A stretch of 64,000 bases of DNA, taken from Dermacentor variabilis (Eukaryota > Arthropoda > Arachnida > Ixodida > Ixodidae). Position numbers and translations under genes: made by a program. The notes below the pieces were generated by a model, which was not told the DNA's origin, ran no database searches, and saw only the letters and a list, made by a program, of their open reading frames with translations. The stretch lies in contig NC_134569.1 in the NCBI RefSeq assembly GCF_050947875.1, positions 36,865,277 to 36,929,276 of the forward strand, read 5' to 3'. Position 1 is the stretch's first letter. Every line of letters starts with the position of its first letter. Of the stretch, positions 1 to 11,500 are shown piece by piece.

Positions 1-190
1 CTAAACAGTGGTTCAACAACTAAAATAAAGGCTAGTATGCTTCGCATCCTGGGCTTAACCTTAGCTAAGCCACAGCCATTTTTTTAATGCGTTCGCATAG
101 GAGTGCTGGATGGCAGAAAGTTACATGTCTGTGAAATCTGGGAAGCTGATTACGAGATTGATGCATGTATAGATATGAGGAGCTTGATGT

Positions 191-312
191 GGGCGAGCTG
201 GTTTTGCATACTTGAAGAGCGCTACGAAGGCGCGGACTAAAAGAGGAACATGCACGCCTTGTTCGTCGTACATGTTCCTCTTTTAGTCCTCGTCTTCGTA
301 GCGCTCTTCAAG
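191..312. repeat. Foldback element: near-perfect 42-bp inverted repeat
   Basis: Bases 211-252 are the reverse complement of 271-312 with two mismatches, separated by an 18-base spacer, so a transcript would form a 42-bp hairpin. The sequence GGGCGAGCTGGTT lies just to the left (191-203). The same motif precedes the second foldback at 4,148-4,283 and sits at the end of the Penelope-like element at 7,674. No ORF is present. It could be a non-autonomous mobile element or a precursor for small RNAs; the sequence does not decide between them. Confidence 0.8.
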
Positions 313-493
313 TATATATAGTAGGCACCCTCAACTTGGCAGCCCAAATTACGCAAATAAACAAACACGCTAAAGAAAAACGTTGAAATAAAGAATTTCA
401 AGACCGGAAAGAGCGTCGCAGCTTGTATGCAAGCTCTTGGATTCTGAGCATGTGGCTAGTGCAGTCTTCAGACATCATTGGACAGTAGACAGC

Positions 494-1276
494 TTTAGTA
501 CTGCGTACGTAGCGTATGCAACGGCGTTGCGCACGTAAGATCGATACGTTCTGCAAAGGGCGCATGTGCAGAACGAAACACGAACGGTGCGTGATGCGTA
601 CGCGGCCGCTGCGTACGCACGCATCCGATTCTTGCGTGGGGAGCCTTGAGTGCTGCTGTCGTGGTTCTCGTTTGTTCGGGAGAGCGGAAGACAAAAGTGC
701 TTCGCAAAATGGCGGCGTCCAGGGCGACCAGCGGAAGGCTGTACTTTTCAACAACCTACGACCTGCTTTTGCTGCCTAAAGTGATCGCGCAGTAGACATT
801 CCCGGATCCTGCACGGTGGAAATGCATAGCAAAAAATGGGAACTTTGTTTTTGAGAATGTGTTCGGTGTGTCCTGTTTGCGCGAAAGTCTTCACCTCCTG
901 TTGGCGCAGCTCGTGCAAATGACCGTGCCAGCCTCAAAAAGCGAGTACTCGGTTTTTATTTTTCTCGATATGATTCTTGTATTGCATCCGTATTGAATGT
1001 ACAGTCTTTTAAAGGCCTAAATATAGTTCGACGTAGTGTGAACGCGCGCACACGCTACATCACGTTGGCGAGATCAACAGCGTCTACAGTTCGACCGATG
1101 GCTCGACGTACTGGCGGACGCGGCCAACGCCCTCCGACGCGCCCGGCGACTAACAACGCGCGCCCGCTTACGTACGTAGGCATTTCCCGGTACTAAAAGC
1201 CGTGACACGACACGCGTTCATACGTTCCGCACAGCGCTTGCGTGCTGCTTACGTATCGTCATGACGCAGTACTAAA
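494..1276. mobile_element. Possible TIR-bounded non-autonomous DNA element
   Basis: The 13-mer TTTAGTACTGCGT at 494-506 recurs as an exact reverse complement at 1,264-1,276. An internal GGTACTAAAAG at 1,180-1,190 is related to the right terminus. The interior is CpG-rich, with several ACGTACGT-like tracts, and has no recognisable protein. No clear target-site duplication is visible, so the boundaries and the transposon interpretation are tentative. Confidence 0.3.
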
Positions 1277-1380
1277 AATGTCTATTGTGAAAAGCTTTGA
1301 CGTCACATTCATATCTAACGCCATGAAGGGCACTGAGGATGACTGTACCCACAAGTGTGCTACCGAGCCAAATCTTAGCA

Positions 1381-1805
1381 GCGGTGACAGCTACACTGCA
1401 GTAGTGAGGACTACACGCTAGAACACATTCTGTGCGACTGTCCTGAATATAATGTTCAGAGACTGTCCCTGGCATCCGTTCTAGCGCAGCTTGACAATAG
1501 ACCATTGTCAGTTGCAACTATTTTCACATATGGCCGACAGAAGATATCGCAGGTGAAGGCGACGAAGGGACTACTTCGGTTTTTGAAAGAGACGGGCTTG
1601 GACGAGTGGCTGTGATAATGATGTCACGCACCACGCAAGAGTAATGGACTGTAGCTGACGATGTGTGTGCTGTGTCATGTGCTCTCTCTCTCTCCTCCCC
1701 ATCTTTCATCCCCCCGTCCCGCTCTTATGTGTAGGGTAGCAAACCGGTTAAGCTAAACTGGTTAACCTCCCTGCCTTTCCTTCTCCACTTTCTCCTTCCT
1801 TCCAT
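1381..1805 (+). mobile_element. 5'-truncated LINE tail (RNase H C-terminus plus 3' UTR)
   Basis: Bases 1,406-1,615 read without a stop for 70 codons and end in TGA. They match the C-terminal part of the RNase H region of tick I-superfamily LINEs, with the hallmark H-I-L-C-D-C-P cysteine cluster followed by a leucine-rich LLRFLKETGL end. A pyrimidine-rich 3' UTR follows, then the family tail GTAGGGTAGC...TTAACCTCC (about 1,731-1,770), which holds a possible 8-bp stem (1,742-1,749 with 1,756-1,763). The 5' part is missing, as expected for target-primed reverse transcription that stopped early. Confidence 0.8.
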
Positions 1806-2003
1806 ACGGGCACCGGCTGCGCGGCGTGCTAGCGGAAACAGATGTATGCGCTACGAAGGCAACAGCGCTCACTTCTCGCACAAAGAAATCAAGGGTATTA
1901 CACACGACCAGAAAAATTGGATCACAACGGCCCACCCCCGTGCAAGGGCCGCACCTTGACAAGATTGCAAAAGACAAGTGCGGGTCTTCTATGAGCATAT
2001 ACA

Positions 2004-2133
<130 letters not shown>

Positions 2134-2235
2134 GATGATTAGAGAGCGGGCGCACATACGAAAAAGAAAAAAAAATACGCAACTAAACAAACATTTTGCA
2201 TTTGCATGCTCATTATTTCTTCTCACTCTCTCTGT

Positions 2236-2352
<117 letters not shown>

Positions 2353-4090
2353 CACATCGCTCCTCGGAGAGGCAGGACGCAAGAAGTGACCTCCTGAGCA
2401 ACACTTTACGCCACTTCAGTCATAAATCCGGGACCTCACTGAGGTGTGACGTAATGCTCGCGCATTTCCCTCGCACCTACCGCTAAATCGTTACTTAATT
2501 TTTTTATTTCTTTGGCAATACACTGTTCAATTCCATTACTTGCAAAGATTTTTCTGCCTCCTTTAGCTGTTCCTATGGCACTCCGCGGCCGCAGCTGCTG
2601 CGATAACCTAATTTGGTTCTGAAATTAAATAGTACTGATATTTTTTTCTAATGTAGAAGGCATTGATTGTATAACACTGGAAAAGTTGTCGACTTCTTAC
2701 TTAACCAAGCAAAAAGGCGCTTGCGTTTATTATGTGCCCTAACAGCTCACCCGAGTTAAACGCGGTAATTCAAAACAGGATGCCCTCACAACCTCTTATA
2801 AGCCTGATCTCTTGTGCAGCAATAATTCAGTTCTATTAGGATCATGCAAAGCATCAAGGCTGCCGGAAAATAATAACAAGAAAATTTACACAAAAATGCA
2901 TGTGCCTCCAGCAGTAAGACACCACATTTCTCGGTTATAAAAGGGACATGTCGTTACTGAAAGAAACAGTACCTACTCAGCAAACTGCATTGTGTATCGC
3001 TCATGATTTCAGCAAGGAACGAGCATGATATACTGAGAACAAGAATAAGGCCTTATGAGTTACAGTTATAGGACATAAATAGGAAAAGACAAAATTAAGC
3101 GTAAGATAGGGGGACGAAAGTGTGAAGAAGGCTAGTACAACGTTATTTTTTATATGATTATATTCATAACTCATGCCTCACCTTTAAATGGTGGATGGCA
3201 GCTACAACTGATTTAACTGTATTTTTTTTTTCATTTTGTGTCATTTTGCATTAAAATGTCTTCACGCAATTCTGCGTTTCTGGACAGCGCGATTACATCT
3301 ATAATTGACTGCCGACACTTTTTCTTGTGCCAATATCGCTTGCTTCTGTTTCGTACTTTAACTTTTCTTATCATTGCAATTACCTTTATGCTCTGCACTG
3401 CCTCCGTGACTACTTCGTTTTGGTGCTGAGCACGAGGTCACCCGTTCATTATTAAACCACTGCGGCTGCATTTCTGTAGCACCCAATGCAAGAACATTCG
3501 TGCACCATGCTTCGGGTGCACTTCACAAAAATACTTGCCGGTCGAAATGAATTCGCACTCCTCCACTAGAGCTTCTTTCAAACCCCGCGTACTACACTGG
3601 AATGCAAAACGCCACCTTGATATTCATTATTTTTTAAGTTAAAGTTCTTATAATCTCTTATTAGTCGGCTGTAGCCTATCTCTTTGCCGCCGCCTAAAAA
3701 TTGGGTACCGCGTGCATGACGTTGACAAGTTCTATTCTTATGCGCACGTGCCAGGTCTCGCATAATTTTCGTAAAGTCTGCGAATTTGGGCTCGCTCTAC
3801 AATATTACCAATGTTGCGTCAAGTTCTGCGAAAGGTAGATTGATGGGGTGGTGCAAGATTGCGAGAACTGCTTTCCAGAAAGAAATTGTGATGCTTCCTC
3901 CGCCGCCGCTGTTCTCGCAGTGAGAGACGCCATATGAAATTAAGAAAGGTACTTGCCCTGAGAAAGTTTATTCGGAATACTTCCTGAAGTAAAAGCCGCA
4001 TCGGTGGCAGCGAAGTCGCCGAAAATGTTACTGTGGTCTAAAAACAATGTGCGGCTTGTCAATATCCACTGAGGAGTAGAACTCCTTGCC
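2353..4090. other. Unassigned AT-rich DNA
   Basis: I see no gene, RNA or recognisable repeat. The short ORFs (e.g. 3,238-3,429) have no recognisable domains and show no splice-border support. Confidence 0.5.
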
Positions 4091-4283
4091 GGGCGAGTTG
4101 GTTGGGATCTAATGAATACATTGTTGCACCAAAAACGAAAAGAAAGACTTAGGAGGGAGAGTATGAAACAACAGATCGAGCGCTGAACTTCAACTGATTT
4201 TATTTTTGCAGCAGGGCAGGGAGAAGAATAAAATCAGTTGAAATTCGGCGCTCGATCTGTCGTTTCATACTCTCCCTCCTAAG
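4091..4283. repeat. Second foldback element: 56-bp inverted repeat
   Basis: Arm 4,148-4,203 is the reverse complement of 4,228-4,283 with three mismatches, around a 24-base spacer. GGGCGAGTTGGTT is at 4,091-4,103, about 45 bp outside the left arm. The arms are unrelated in sequence to those of the first foldback (211-312), but the general plan and the leading 13-mer are shared. It lies about 430 bp beyond the Ig3 exon in the direction of transcription, so it would be in an intron or the 3' region of the DIP-like gene. Confidence 0.8.
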
Positions 4284-4710
4284 GTTTTATTTTCCTTTTT
4301 GGCTCATCCACTGATGCTTATGCTGCGCCTTAAGGTAAATCATCGGGAATGTAAGGTATGTATGTAATCCCACAAAGGCCGTAGGCTCGAAGCAACGTGT
4401 AAAAAATGCTTGCTATGCCCCCTTCCTATCGCCCCTCCCCCGTCCTGATACTCCGTATTGTCTGTGGTAATTTCGCGAATATTTAAATTCACAGGTTGGC
4501 AAGTCTGCTTATACTTCCAACACTTGTCATTCGTTTGTAGCGCCGTCAACATGAACAAAATTGGGGTAATTAACCTCGTAGTATTCTTTAATAGCTGTAC
4601 AAAATTAACAGTTCTAGTCTTGAAATAGGACTCGGTATATTGTTTGCTGTCTGCAGTATATATTTTACGCGCCAAAATCTCCCCAATAAGCAGGAGGAAA
4701 CAATGCTCAC

Positions 4711-5001
4711 CGTACAGCTTGATGGTTCCCTCCGTCTCGCCCAGTGAGTTCTTGGCGACGCAGTGGTACTCGCCAAAGTCCTCGGGCTTGAGCCTGCGGA
4801 TCATGAGCTGCATCTGGACCTTGTACATGGCGTGCTGCACCGTGACCACCGAGTATTTGGAGTTCTGGTGAATGATTGTGTCCGTGTTGCGAGTCCAGTA
4901 GGTCACCGACTTGGGGTGCGACTCCAGATTGCAGTCCAGGGTCACGTCGGTATCGACGCTTGCGCCGACCAGCTGGTTCGGGATCCATATCATGGGCGCG
5001 A
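4711..5001 (-). CDS. Lachesin/DIP-like gene, Ig3 exon
   Basis: This 291-bp exon encodes the third immunoglobulin domain of a DIP (Dpr-interacting protein)/lachesin-family surface protein. These GPI- or membrane-anchored IgSF proteins mediate specific cell recognition, mainly in neurons. It carries the family signature WIPNQLVGA near the start, the B-strand cysteine (LDCNLESHP), a tryptophan (YWTR) and the F-strand motif FGEYHCVAKNSLGETEG. A CAG acceptor precedes 5,001 and a GTGAGC donor follows 4,711. The exon begins with two bases that complete a codon started by the exon ending at 14,532 (giving F, so ...LEVSFAPMIW...) and it leaves one base for the next exon. No stop occurs, so at least one further 3' exon is needed; I did not find it. 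The neighbouring intron sequence is repeat-rich. Confidence 0.9.
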
Positions 5002-5129
5002 CTGCAAAGCACCGGAAAAAAATAAAGCACGTAATTTTCACGCTGGAAAACTGGAAAACAGCGAAAAGATAAAAAACAGAAACGCTAAACAGGTCAATTA
5101 GGCACATGTATTGGTTGCAACCATACAAG

Positions 5130-5220
5130 GAGGGAGAGAAAGAGAAAAGAAAAGAAAGAGATGTTACCCAGAGAAGTGTTTGGCTTGCTTCCTACACTAG
5201 GAAAAGTTTAAAGGGAATAT
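5130..5220 (-). mobile_element. Degenerate LINE 3' tail, inverted
   Basis: Read on the minus strand, 5,215-5,150 resembles the I-like LINE tail: AGTGTAGGAAGCAAGCC, then CTGGGTAAC and a pyrimidine stretch. It lies in the intron just upstream (in gene direction) of the Ig3 exon. It is divergent, so the call rests on the order of the blocks rather than on high identity. Confidence 0.5.
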
Positions 5221-6840
5221 AAACAGGGTAGGAAGGTGGCGCCTCTCAAATGCCGCTTTCCCGTGGGTTGAAGGAGAAGGGACAGACCGAAGTAAGGATA
5301 GCGAAGGATGTGGAATAACAAGGGAATGATGCACTGAATGAGACACTTGCAGCCTAATGCAGTATTGTGCACGGTTACTCCAGAAGTTCACAAAAAGCCG
5401 ATTGCATTTACGGGAGTAGGGCAGCGATAGGAGCATTGATTCATCTTCTGCGTGTCACTTGCTAACGTCGTTTCCCAATTTCGCAAACATTGCCACATCA
5501 CGATTGCGCAGGAAAACGTGCAGACGCTCACAAATGAAGCCTGCTCTATCTTAGAAGCTACAAGAAATGAGTGGTCTCGGACTTGAAAATTCGCAGCCAG
5601 ACTTCTACAATTTGCCTTCAAGTTTCTTCCAAGCCAGCCGAATCATACAAGTGTTGGTAACAGCAGTCACAATCAATAGGAACTGCAAATTTGGCATCTG
5701 TAAAGATTAAATTTCCATCGAGGTCTGAAAACTCAAATATTCTGTACACGTCTCCCGCGCGGGCAATGTCCTGCTCATCTCTCAGGGTTTCTTTAGCTGT
5801 TAGTTGTAATGTCCTGCGCCCATATGTTAAAAAATTATTTTTGCGGTTTCGTAAGCGCGTACGTGTTCGCCATAAAGATTAAAACTTTATGGTTGCACGG
5901 CAGACGCTCAGGCGCCGGTCGGCCATCAAGGCGAAAGGAGCCAGCCAGCGCCACAAACCGGTCTAGGATTGCAAAACGAGACGACGGCACAAAGTCCTAG
6001 CAGCAGGGCATCGGAGCTTTTTCGTGCTTTACCGGGACTCACTGGGTGGTGCGCGAAGCGGTTTGTAATGGTACATCTACCACGTGCCAAGGACCGAATG
6101 ATTCGTAACCTTTAAACGCGGCGCACTAAGAATAGTGTAAAGGAGGGCAAATGACAGAAGCAGCATTTCTTGCTTGTGTAACCACTCCGCCAAAGCTTGC
6201 CGCTTACGTTAAGGTTGCGAAAGCGCCGACGATCCCAAAAAGATGGCTCCGATGGAAAAGGAAATGCCTAAAACTGCGCCGAACAATGCACTGGCATGAC
6301 TTGCCTTCTCCGTTTGAGAGAGAAGAAAATCGCCGACAGCAGTGGGATACATGGGCGTCTTCGAATCTCCAAGGAGAGCAAGGTCATGGACACGTGAGAA
6401 CTGTAGGACATGACTCCGGGAACAATTATTTTGCGGGCGTTCACTAGGGTACACAGCCGAGATGACAGCGCTGCAGAAGGTAGTAAGGAAAGTAGAAGCG
6501 AGTCAATGGATCTTTTGCGTCTTTGTTCTCGTGGAGACGGGCGCGGAGTGCCTTGTTATGTCGCCTTCTTGTTACATAGCGCCCACGAAAATACGCCACC
6601 TGAGCCGTTACAAAAGCGCGTTTTGCCACACGTACACGCACGCCAGCTGACGCTTCAAGAGAGGCCAACAATGTGAGCATTAAAGTTTCCGGTCCTCTTG
6701 ATTTTCTCTTCTGTCATGCTTAACTGCTATAGGCGTAGGGCGACCAACCGAAACTATGGTGGAAGACGCACTGCCGAAACGTTTGCTGCTTTGCCCGAGA
6801 CAACTTCGACTGCAATAACTTCGCCGACAATGGCAGAAAA
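5221..6840. other. Unassigned intronic DNA
   Basis: No recognisable coding region or repeat family. Short ORFs on both strands (e.g. 6,151-6,447) have no domain I recognise and overlap each other antiparallel. Confidence 0.5.
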
Positions 6841-6849
6841 GTTATTTAA

Positions 6850-7395
6850 GAAATTATTTATTTGGCTTTCACCATGTCTTTCGCTCACCGAATTGGATGG
6901 GCCGACGACGCAACGTGTGAGGACTGTGGTAACGAGGAGACTTTTCAACACCTTCTTTGTGACTGTCCTCGATATAATTTACCGAGACAATCACTCGCAA
7001 CCGCGATAGTGCGCTTTGACCAAAGACCTCTCACAGAGGAACTTATTTTAAAATACCGCCATCACAAGCCATCGCAGCAGAGGGCGACGAGGGCACTGTT
7101 GCGGTTTTTGAGCGCGACAGAATTGGACAGGCGGCTGTAGCCTGAACAGATGTTGATAGTGCGGCAAGTGTCACTGTGCTGTGCGATGACAGTATTCGGT
7201 GCCAGTGGCCGATTGTGATTGTGTGTCTACGCTCCTTCCTTTCCTTATCTCTACTTTGTTACCACTTTACCTCCCCCTCCCCTCTCTCCCCAGTGTAGGG
7301 TAGCCAACCGGATCTTTTTCTCTGGTTAACCTCCCTGCCTTTCCCCTTTCCTCTCTCTCTCTCCTATAATTGCAGCCTATTACAAGATTTCGTTT
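6850..7395 (+). mobile_element. 5'-truncated LINE tail (RNase H C-terminus plus 3' UTR)
   Basis: The reading frame ending in TAG at 7,138-7,140 encodes the C-terminal LINE segment: S-F-A-H-R-I-G-W-A-D, the C-x2-C pair in CEDCGNEET, then HLLCDCPRY and LLRFLSATELDRRL. The 3' UTR ends with GTGTAGGGTAGCCAACCGG...TCTGGTTAACCTCCCTGCC (about 7,294-7,339), which contains a 7-bp stem (7,306-7,312 with 7,321-7,327). The apparent start at 6,862 is a TTG inside a truncated frame, not a true initiator. Confidence 0.85.
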
Positions 7396-7673
7396 TCGTC
7401 ATGCTGTTTGTAACAGCTGTCAGCCAATGTTGCGCTGAAAAATGACTTTGTCATCTATAAAAATAACGGTTCAGTTCAGTCCTGTTTACTTCAAACTATT
7501 TAAGATTAACTTTAGGTTATCCACATACCCGGGGTTGCAAATCTTTCCTGCTATTCAGGAAGGCGAGTGAAAGACCTGAAAAAAGAAATCTAAGTGTTTT
7601 CTTCCTTAAAAGTTTCTGATACATTTGACTCTCAAATCAAGGTAACTTGTTAAACTCAAGAGCGCCGACTTTT

Positions 7674-8600
7674 GGGCTAGTTGGTTACGCATAGCAGATC
7701 ATGGTCAAGCGCGCACAAAGACAAAGTGAGGAGTAGACAACACAAGCGTTCACCTCCGACTGACCATGTATTTATAAAATTGCACCATTTAAACACTTTC
7801 CTTCATGACGTCACAAGACCGAAATGCCGACATCAGATAGCCATGCTTAGAAAATTAGATTCTTCGGACGACAGTAAAACAGAAGGTGCGCTGACACACG
7901 ACACACCCGCCTTTATAATGCAATGTGCTTCAATTATCTCCCTAACATCCCGATTATAATTTTTGGCTACTATCTTACACATGTTGAACAAGGACTTACA
8001 CGGCTTATTGTCCTGTATTCCACAGTCATGACAATGTACAGAAAGATTCCCATCGCCGTAATTCCCCACCTTCCTACTGTGTTCTAGAAGTCTTTCATTC
8101 AGACACCCTCCAATCTGACCGATATTGCAGGAACCCCATGACAAGGGAACTTCATATACCACGCCAGACACACACATTACAAAAGGATCACGATGTTTGA
8201 CAGTGCACGGCTCTTTCTTTTCCTGGAAAGGATTAGACATTTGGCAAAGTTTCCCTAGCTTCTCAGGGGCGGAAAGCACTACTTTGATATTGCTACAATT
8301 TTAGGCGGTGCGAGGTATTGTGCATGTACGGAATTATTACAGTGCTTAATCTATTTCCTTCTTGAAAGCATCTTTCATTTTTTGTTCCTTTTTCAACTTT
8401 CCTTCAGCGATAGATACTAGAACACTGTCAGGATACCCTACTGACAAAAGTCGTGTCACTTGCCTTTCGAAATTTCTTCCCATGGAATGAAAACAAGATT
8501 TCTTCAGGGCGTTATCTAAGCACTGTCAAGCTATTGCTCTTTTAACAAGTTTCGAATGGGATGAATGATAAGGTAACAGGGGTTTACATGACCTTGGATA
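7674..8600 (-). mobile_element. Penelope-like element, 3' portion with GIY-YIG endonuclease
   Basis: On the minus strand the frame 8,279-7,833 (148 codons) encodes a GIY-YIG-type endonuclease: V-V-Y-E-V-P-L-S-W-G-S-C-N-I-G-Q, then LNERLLEHSRKV, HCHDCG, an R-E-I-I-E-A helix, and CVSAPSVLLSSEE at the C-terminus. In Penelope-like elements this domain follows the reverse transcriptase. Upstream frames at 8,600-8,300 hold broken pieces of the RT C-terminus (SCFHSMG, RQVTRLLSVGYPDSVLVS) with several frame changes. The usual Y-I-G-Q tyrosine is N here. The non-coding end reaches 7,674 with GGGCTAGTTGGTT on the plus strand. This is a dead, 5'-truncated copy within an intron of the Ig gene. Confidence 0.85.
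7833..8279 (-). pseudogene. GIY-YIG endonuclease domain of Penelope-like element
   Basis: Open for 148 codons but cut off from its reverse transcriptase by frameshifts upstream of 8,280. GIY-YIG nucleases make the nick that primes Penelope reverse transcription. Substitutions in the GIY-YIG core (N-I-G-Q for Y-I-G-Q) suggest loss of activity. The initial Met at 8,279 is simply the first one after the last upstream stop, not a native start. Confidence 0.75.
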
Positions 8601-8639
8601 CATGCTTTCGGATGTTTAAACTCGACAGTTATAAAGAGT

Positions 8640-10492
8640 AGCGGTGCTACAACAGGCCACAGCAGAGCCCATCCTGTACGACTGCGAAAGGCACCAGGTT
8701 ACTTTATGGGTGTTTCCACGCATGCTACGTATTAACACAAGATCACTGAACCACAAGAAAGATGATGTCGCAATTTTTGTTGAAAATTTTCAGTTAACCT
8801 TTAGCGCTATCATGTTGACGGAAAAGAGGGGAAGAAATGACGATCAGGCATTCAATTTTGGCCGTTACAATGTATTTTCCCTTAATCGTCCGAACAAACA
8901 AGGCGAAGTTGTGGCCCTGCTTGTGTTACGATAAAGAATAATTGCCGTGTCGTACCTCAATTTACTGTAGTAACGGATGATTATGAAATACTAACAATTC
9001 AATGTAAGTTTGAGGTGTTTTCTGTACTGTATGAACCCCCGGGTGGAAGTATTACCAGTTTCTTGCCGTTTTATGATTTTTTAAAATATATTTGCAGTAA
9101 CAGTTTAACCTGGTTTCTGAAGGAGATTTCAATATTAATGTGATGGAAGGAAAACAATGTCGTCCGTAATCTAAACACCCTGTCACATTCCACTGGATTT
9201 ACTAACCTAATTACGACGCCCACTCGTATTACAAGCTCCTCAGCGTCAGCACTAGATCTTATTGCGACAAATATTGATACCATAGTCATACTATCAGCAG
9301 GTACTATCATAGAGCAGGTACTATCATATAGCAGGTACTATCATATCTGACATTAGTGACCACTGTGCTGTCTTTCTAAATTACCATACCGAACCACTAG
9401 ACAGAAATGGACGATAGGCGCAGCTCATTATTCAACAAATTACTACTCAAAGTATTGAATTATTCAAAAACGACTTAACGAATCAAAGCTGGTCATTTGT
9501 AAAGGAGAAGAAAATTGGAAATAACGCATATGATGACTTCATTAAAAGTTTTATGCGTGTCTATGCAAAACATTTTCCTTTCGAAACTTTGAAACCTGTA
9601 AAAAAGGCTAAAGAACATTGGGTCACCCGGGAGCACCTGAAAATAATAAAAAATTAAAATATCTGTTATCACTCGTTCTTGCGCACACGCTCTCCGTTAG
9701 TGTTGAAAGAGTTTAAGAAACTTCGATATGGAATAAATGCTGAACTTAGACGTGCTAAAGAAGCCTGTTATCCTCGTCTTTTTGAAAATTCTAGTCGACA
9801 ACGCTCTAACGCCACATAGAAGCTTTAATATACTTGGGCGCGAAAATGAAAATTCTCAGCCTGAATCCTTAACACTTGGCGGTTGCGATTTAACTGGCAC
9901 ATTTCTTGCAAATAACTTCGACAACCACTTATTAAAGTTGTAACTCCATGTAATCAACATGTAGGTTTGGTTACCGGATGCGGTAATATGAAGCAGGGCA
10001 TCTTGCAGTGCAGTGCATCACACTTTTATGTGCTTAAATAATACTAAATCACTCGATGCCGATAACTTACAGATCTCTCCAATAAAGCATGTTTTATACT
10101 CAGTCTCAGAAGTTCTTGCATATATCTTTAACTTAATTATCGAATTGGGAGTTCTTGCACAAGCTATGAAAAAACTCATTTTTTAAAGGAGGAGATCGTA
10201 ACATAGAAAGTAATTAAAGACCTATTTCTGTTTTTCCTGTCTCCTCTAAGTGCCTAGAAAAAGTTATCTTTGTTCGCATTACGTGTTTTTCTAATAAATT
10301 TATTGTTCTAACAGATGCACAATTTGGCTTTCTAAGCGGCAGCTCTACTGAATCTGCACTGCTGACATTAAACGTGGATATAGTTCATCACAATGAAAAA
10401 AAAACGAATTCACACTGGGTATTTTTTTAGATTTCAGCAAGGCCTTTGATTCCCTTGACGATAGTATTGTTTTGCAGAAACTAGAATCATAA
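8640..10492 (+). mobile_element. Degenerate Jockey/CR1-like LINE (endonuclease to RT)
   Basis: Pieces of an APE-type endonuclease and a reverse transcriptase follow one another in the correct order. 8,725-8,930 gives INTRSLNHKKDDV and IMLTEKRGRNDDQ. About 9,185-9,300 gives STGFTNLITTPTRI and SASALDLIATN, then ISDHCAVFL near 9,350. The RT start lies near 10,215-10,290 and a motif-A-like FLDFSKAFDS near 10,425. Many stops and frameshifts separate the blocks. The element starts about 40 bp from the divergent Penelope-like copy. It is interrupted near 10,492 by an I-like LINE tail, and a 3' UTR-like segment resumes beyond 10,890. The clade assignment is approximate. Confidence 0.7.
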
Positions 10493-10890
10493 GTCATTCG
10501 TAATAATTGTGTTTGCCCGCAATATAGTGCTCAGAGACAGGTGATGTGCAGAGTACTGGACCAGTTGGACAATCGTCCACTATCAGAACTAAAAGCTTTA
10601 GGCCAATGCTTGGAAAGAACATCCACGTTGATGGCCTTACTCGCGTTATTAAGCTTCCTGCGGTCTACGGGGCTTCTCGACAGACTCTAAGTATACCGCC
10701 CCCTACCGCTCTTTAGTGTACGCGCTTTGTTCGTGCTTGTATCCCTTTCTTTCTATCTCCCCCTTCCACTCTGTTTCTCTTTTTATCCCCATTAGCCCTT
10801 CCTCCTGCGCAGGGTAGCCAACCGGAACTACCTCTGGTTAACCTCCCTTCCTTTCTCTGCATTATTTTATCTCTCTACCTCTCAGTATAA
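10493..10890 (+). mobile_element. I-like LINE tail inserted in the older LINE
   Basis: An open frame from about 10,517 to the TAA at 10,688-10,690 encodes PQYSAQRQ...LDNRPLSEL...LLSFLRSTGLLDRL, the same RNase H tail as at 1,406 and 6,862. The family 3' end follows, with stem AACCGGA/TCTGGTT at 10,820-10,826 and 10,833-10,839. The copy is truncated immediately before the C-terminal cysteine cluster. It abuts the RT of the Jockey/CR1-like element, so it is the younger insertion. Confidence 0.8.
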
Positions 10891-11159
10891 TATGGGTTGA
10901 CATCCTTTACTCATATCGTTTGTTTAACATACACTACTTTTCAAACAGAGCACTCTTGAACATGATTACAGTCTTATCATGTCCAGAGCATCGTGTTATT
11001 ACAGTACCCACAAGATACATGTGCATATGGTTGTACCTCGACGTCGTACAACTTATAGGTACCAAACTTTGGTGTATAATGTCCCAACAACACTAAACAC
11101 ATAGGAAAACACAGACAATCGGAGTAAAAAGTAGTTATGTTCTTTCTTTCGTTCTATTG

Positions 11160-11500
11160 TGTGTTAGTAAAGAATTGAGCATCTCTGCTTGCAAGCGAAT
11201 CATTAAAATCATTAAAAATGTTTGCAGGATTTTCAATGTATTTGTGTGAGTGATGAATGTGCTCTCTATGTGTTGTAATTTGCATATGCATTTCCATGAG
11301 CTTCGTATTTCAAATGTATTCGTGTGATTTGTGAATGTGTTGTATTATGTATTGTAATCTGTATGTTTTCATTCTTGCCTTTGTCACGGCGTATCTTAGT
11401 CTGAACCTAGGCACCATCTATAGCTGCTGCCATGTAACGGTCACTTGGGCCCAATCAAGCCGTTTTCAGGGCTTTTAGTGCAGCAGAGCTTCTAGTATAT
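11160..11500 (+). mobile_element. Possible 3' UTR remnant of the Jockey/CR1-like LINE
   Basis: AT-rich, TGT-rich sequence (with repeated TTGTAAT and GTGTGATTTGTGAATG) ends in CTGCTGCCATGTAACGG...GGGCCC...CGTTTTCAGGGCTTTTAGTGCAGCAG. This resembles 3' UTRs of tick CR1/L2-like LINEs as I remember them. It would be the continuation of the element at 8,640-10,492 beyond the inserted tail. The assignment is from memory of the style, not from a database match. Confidence 0.35.
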
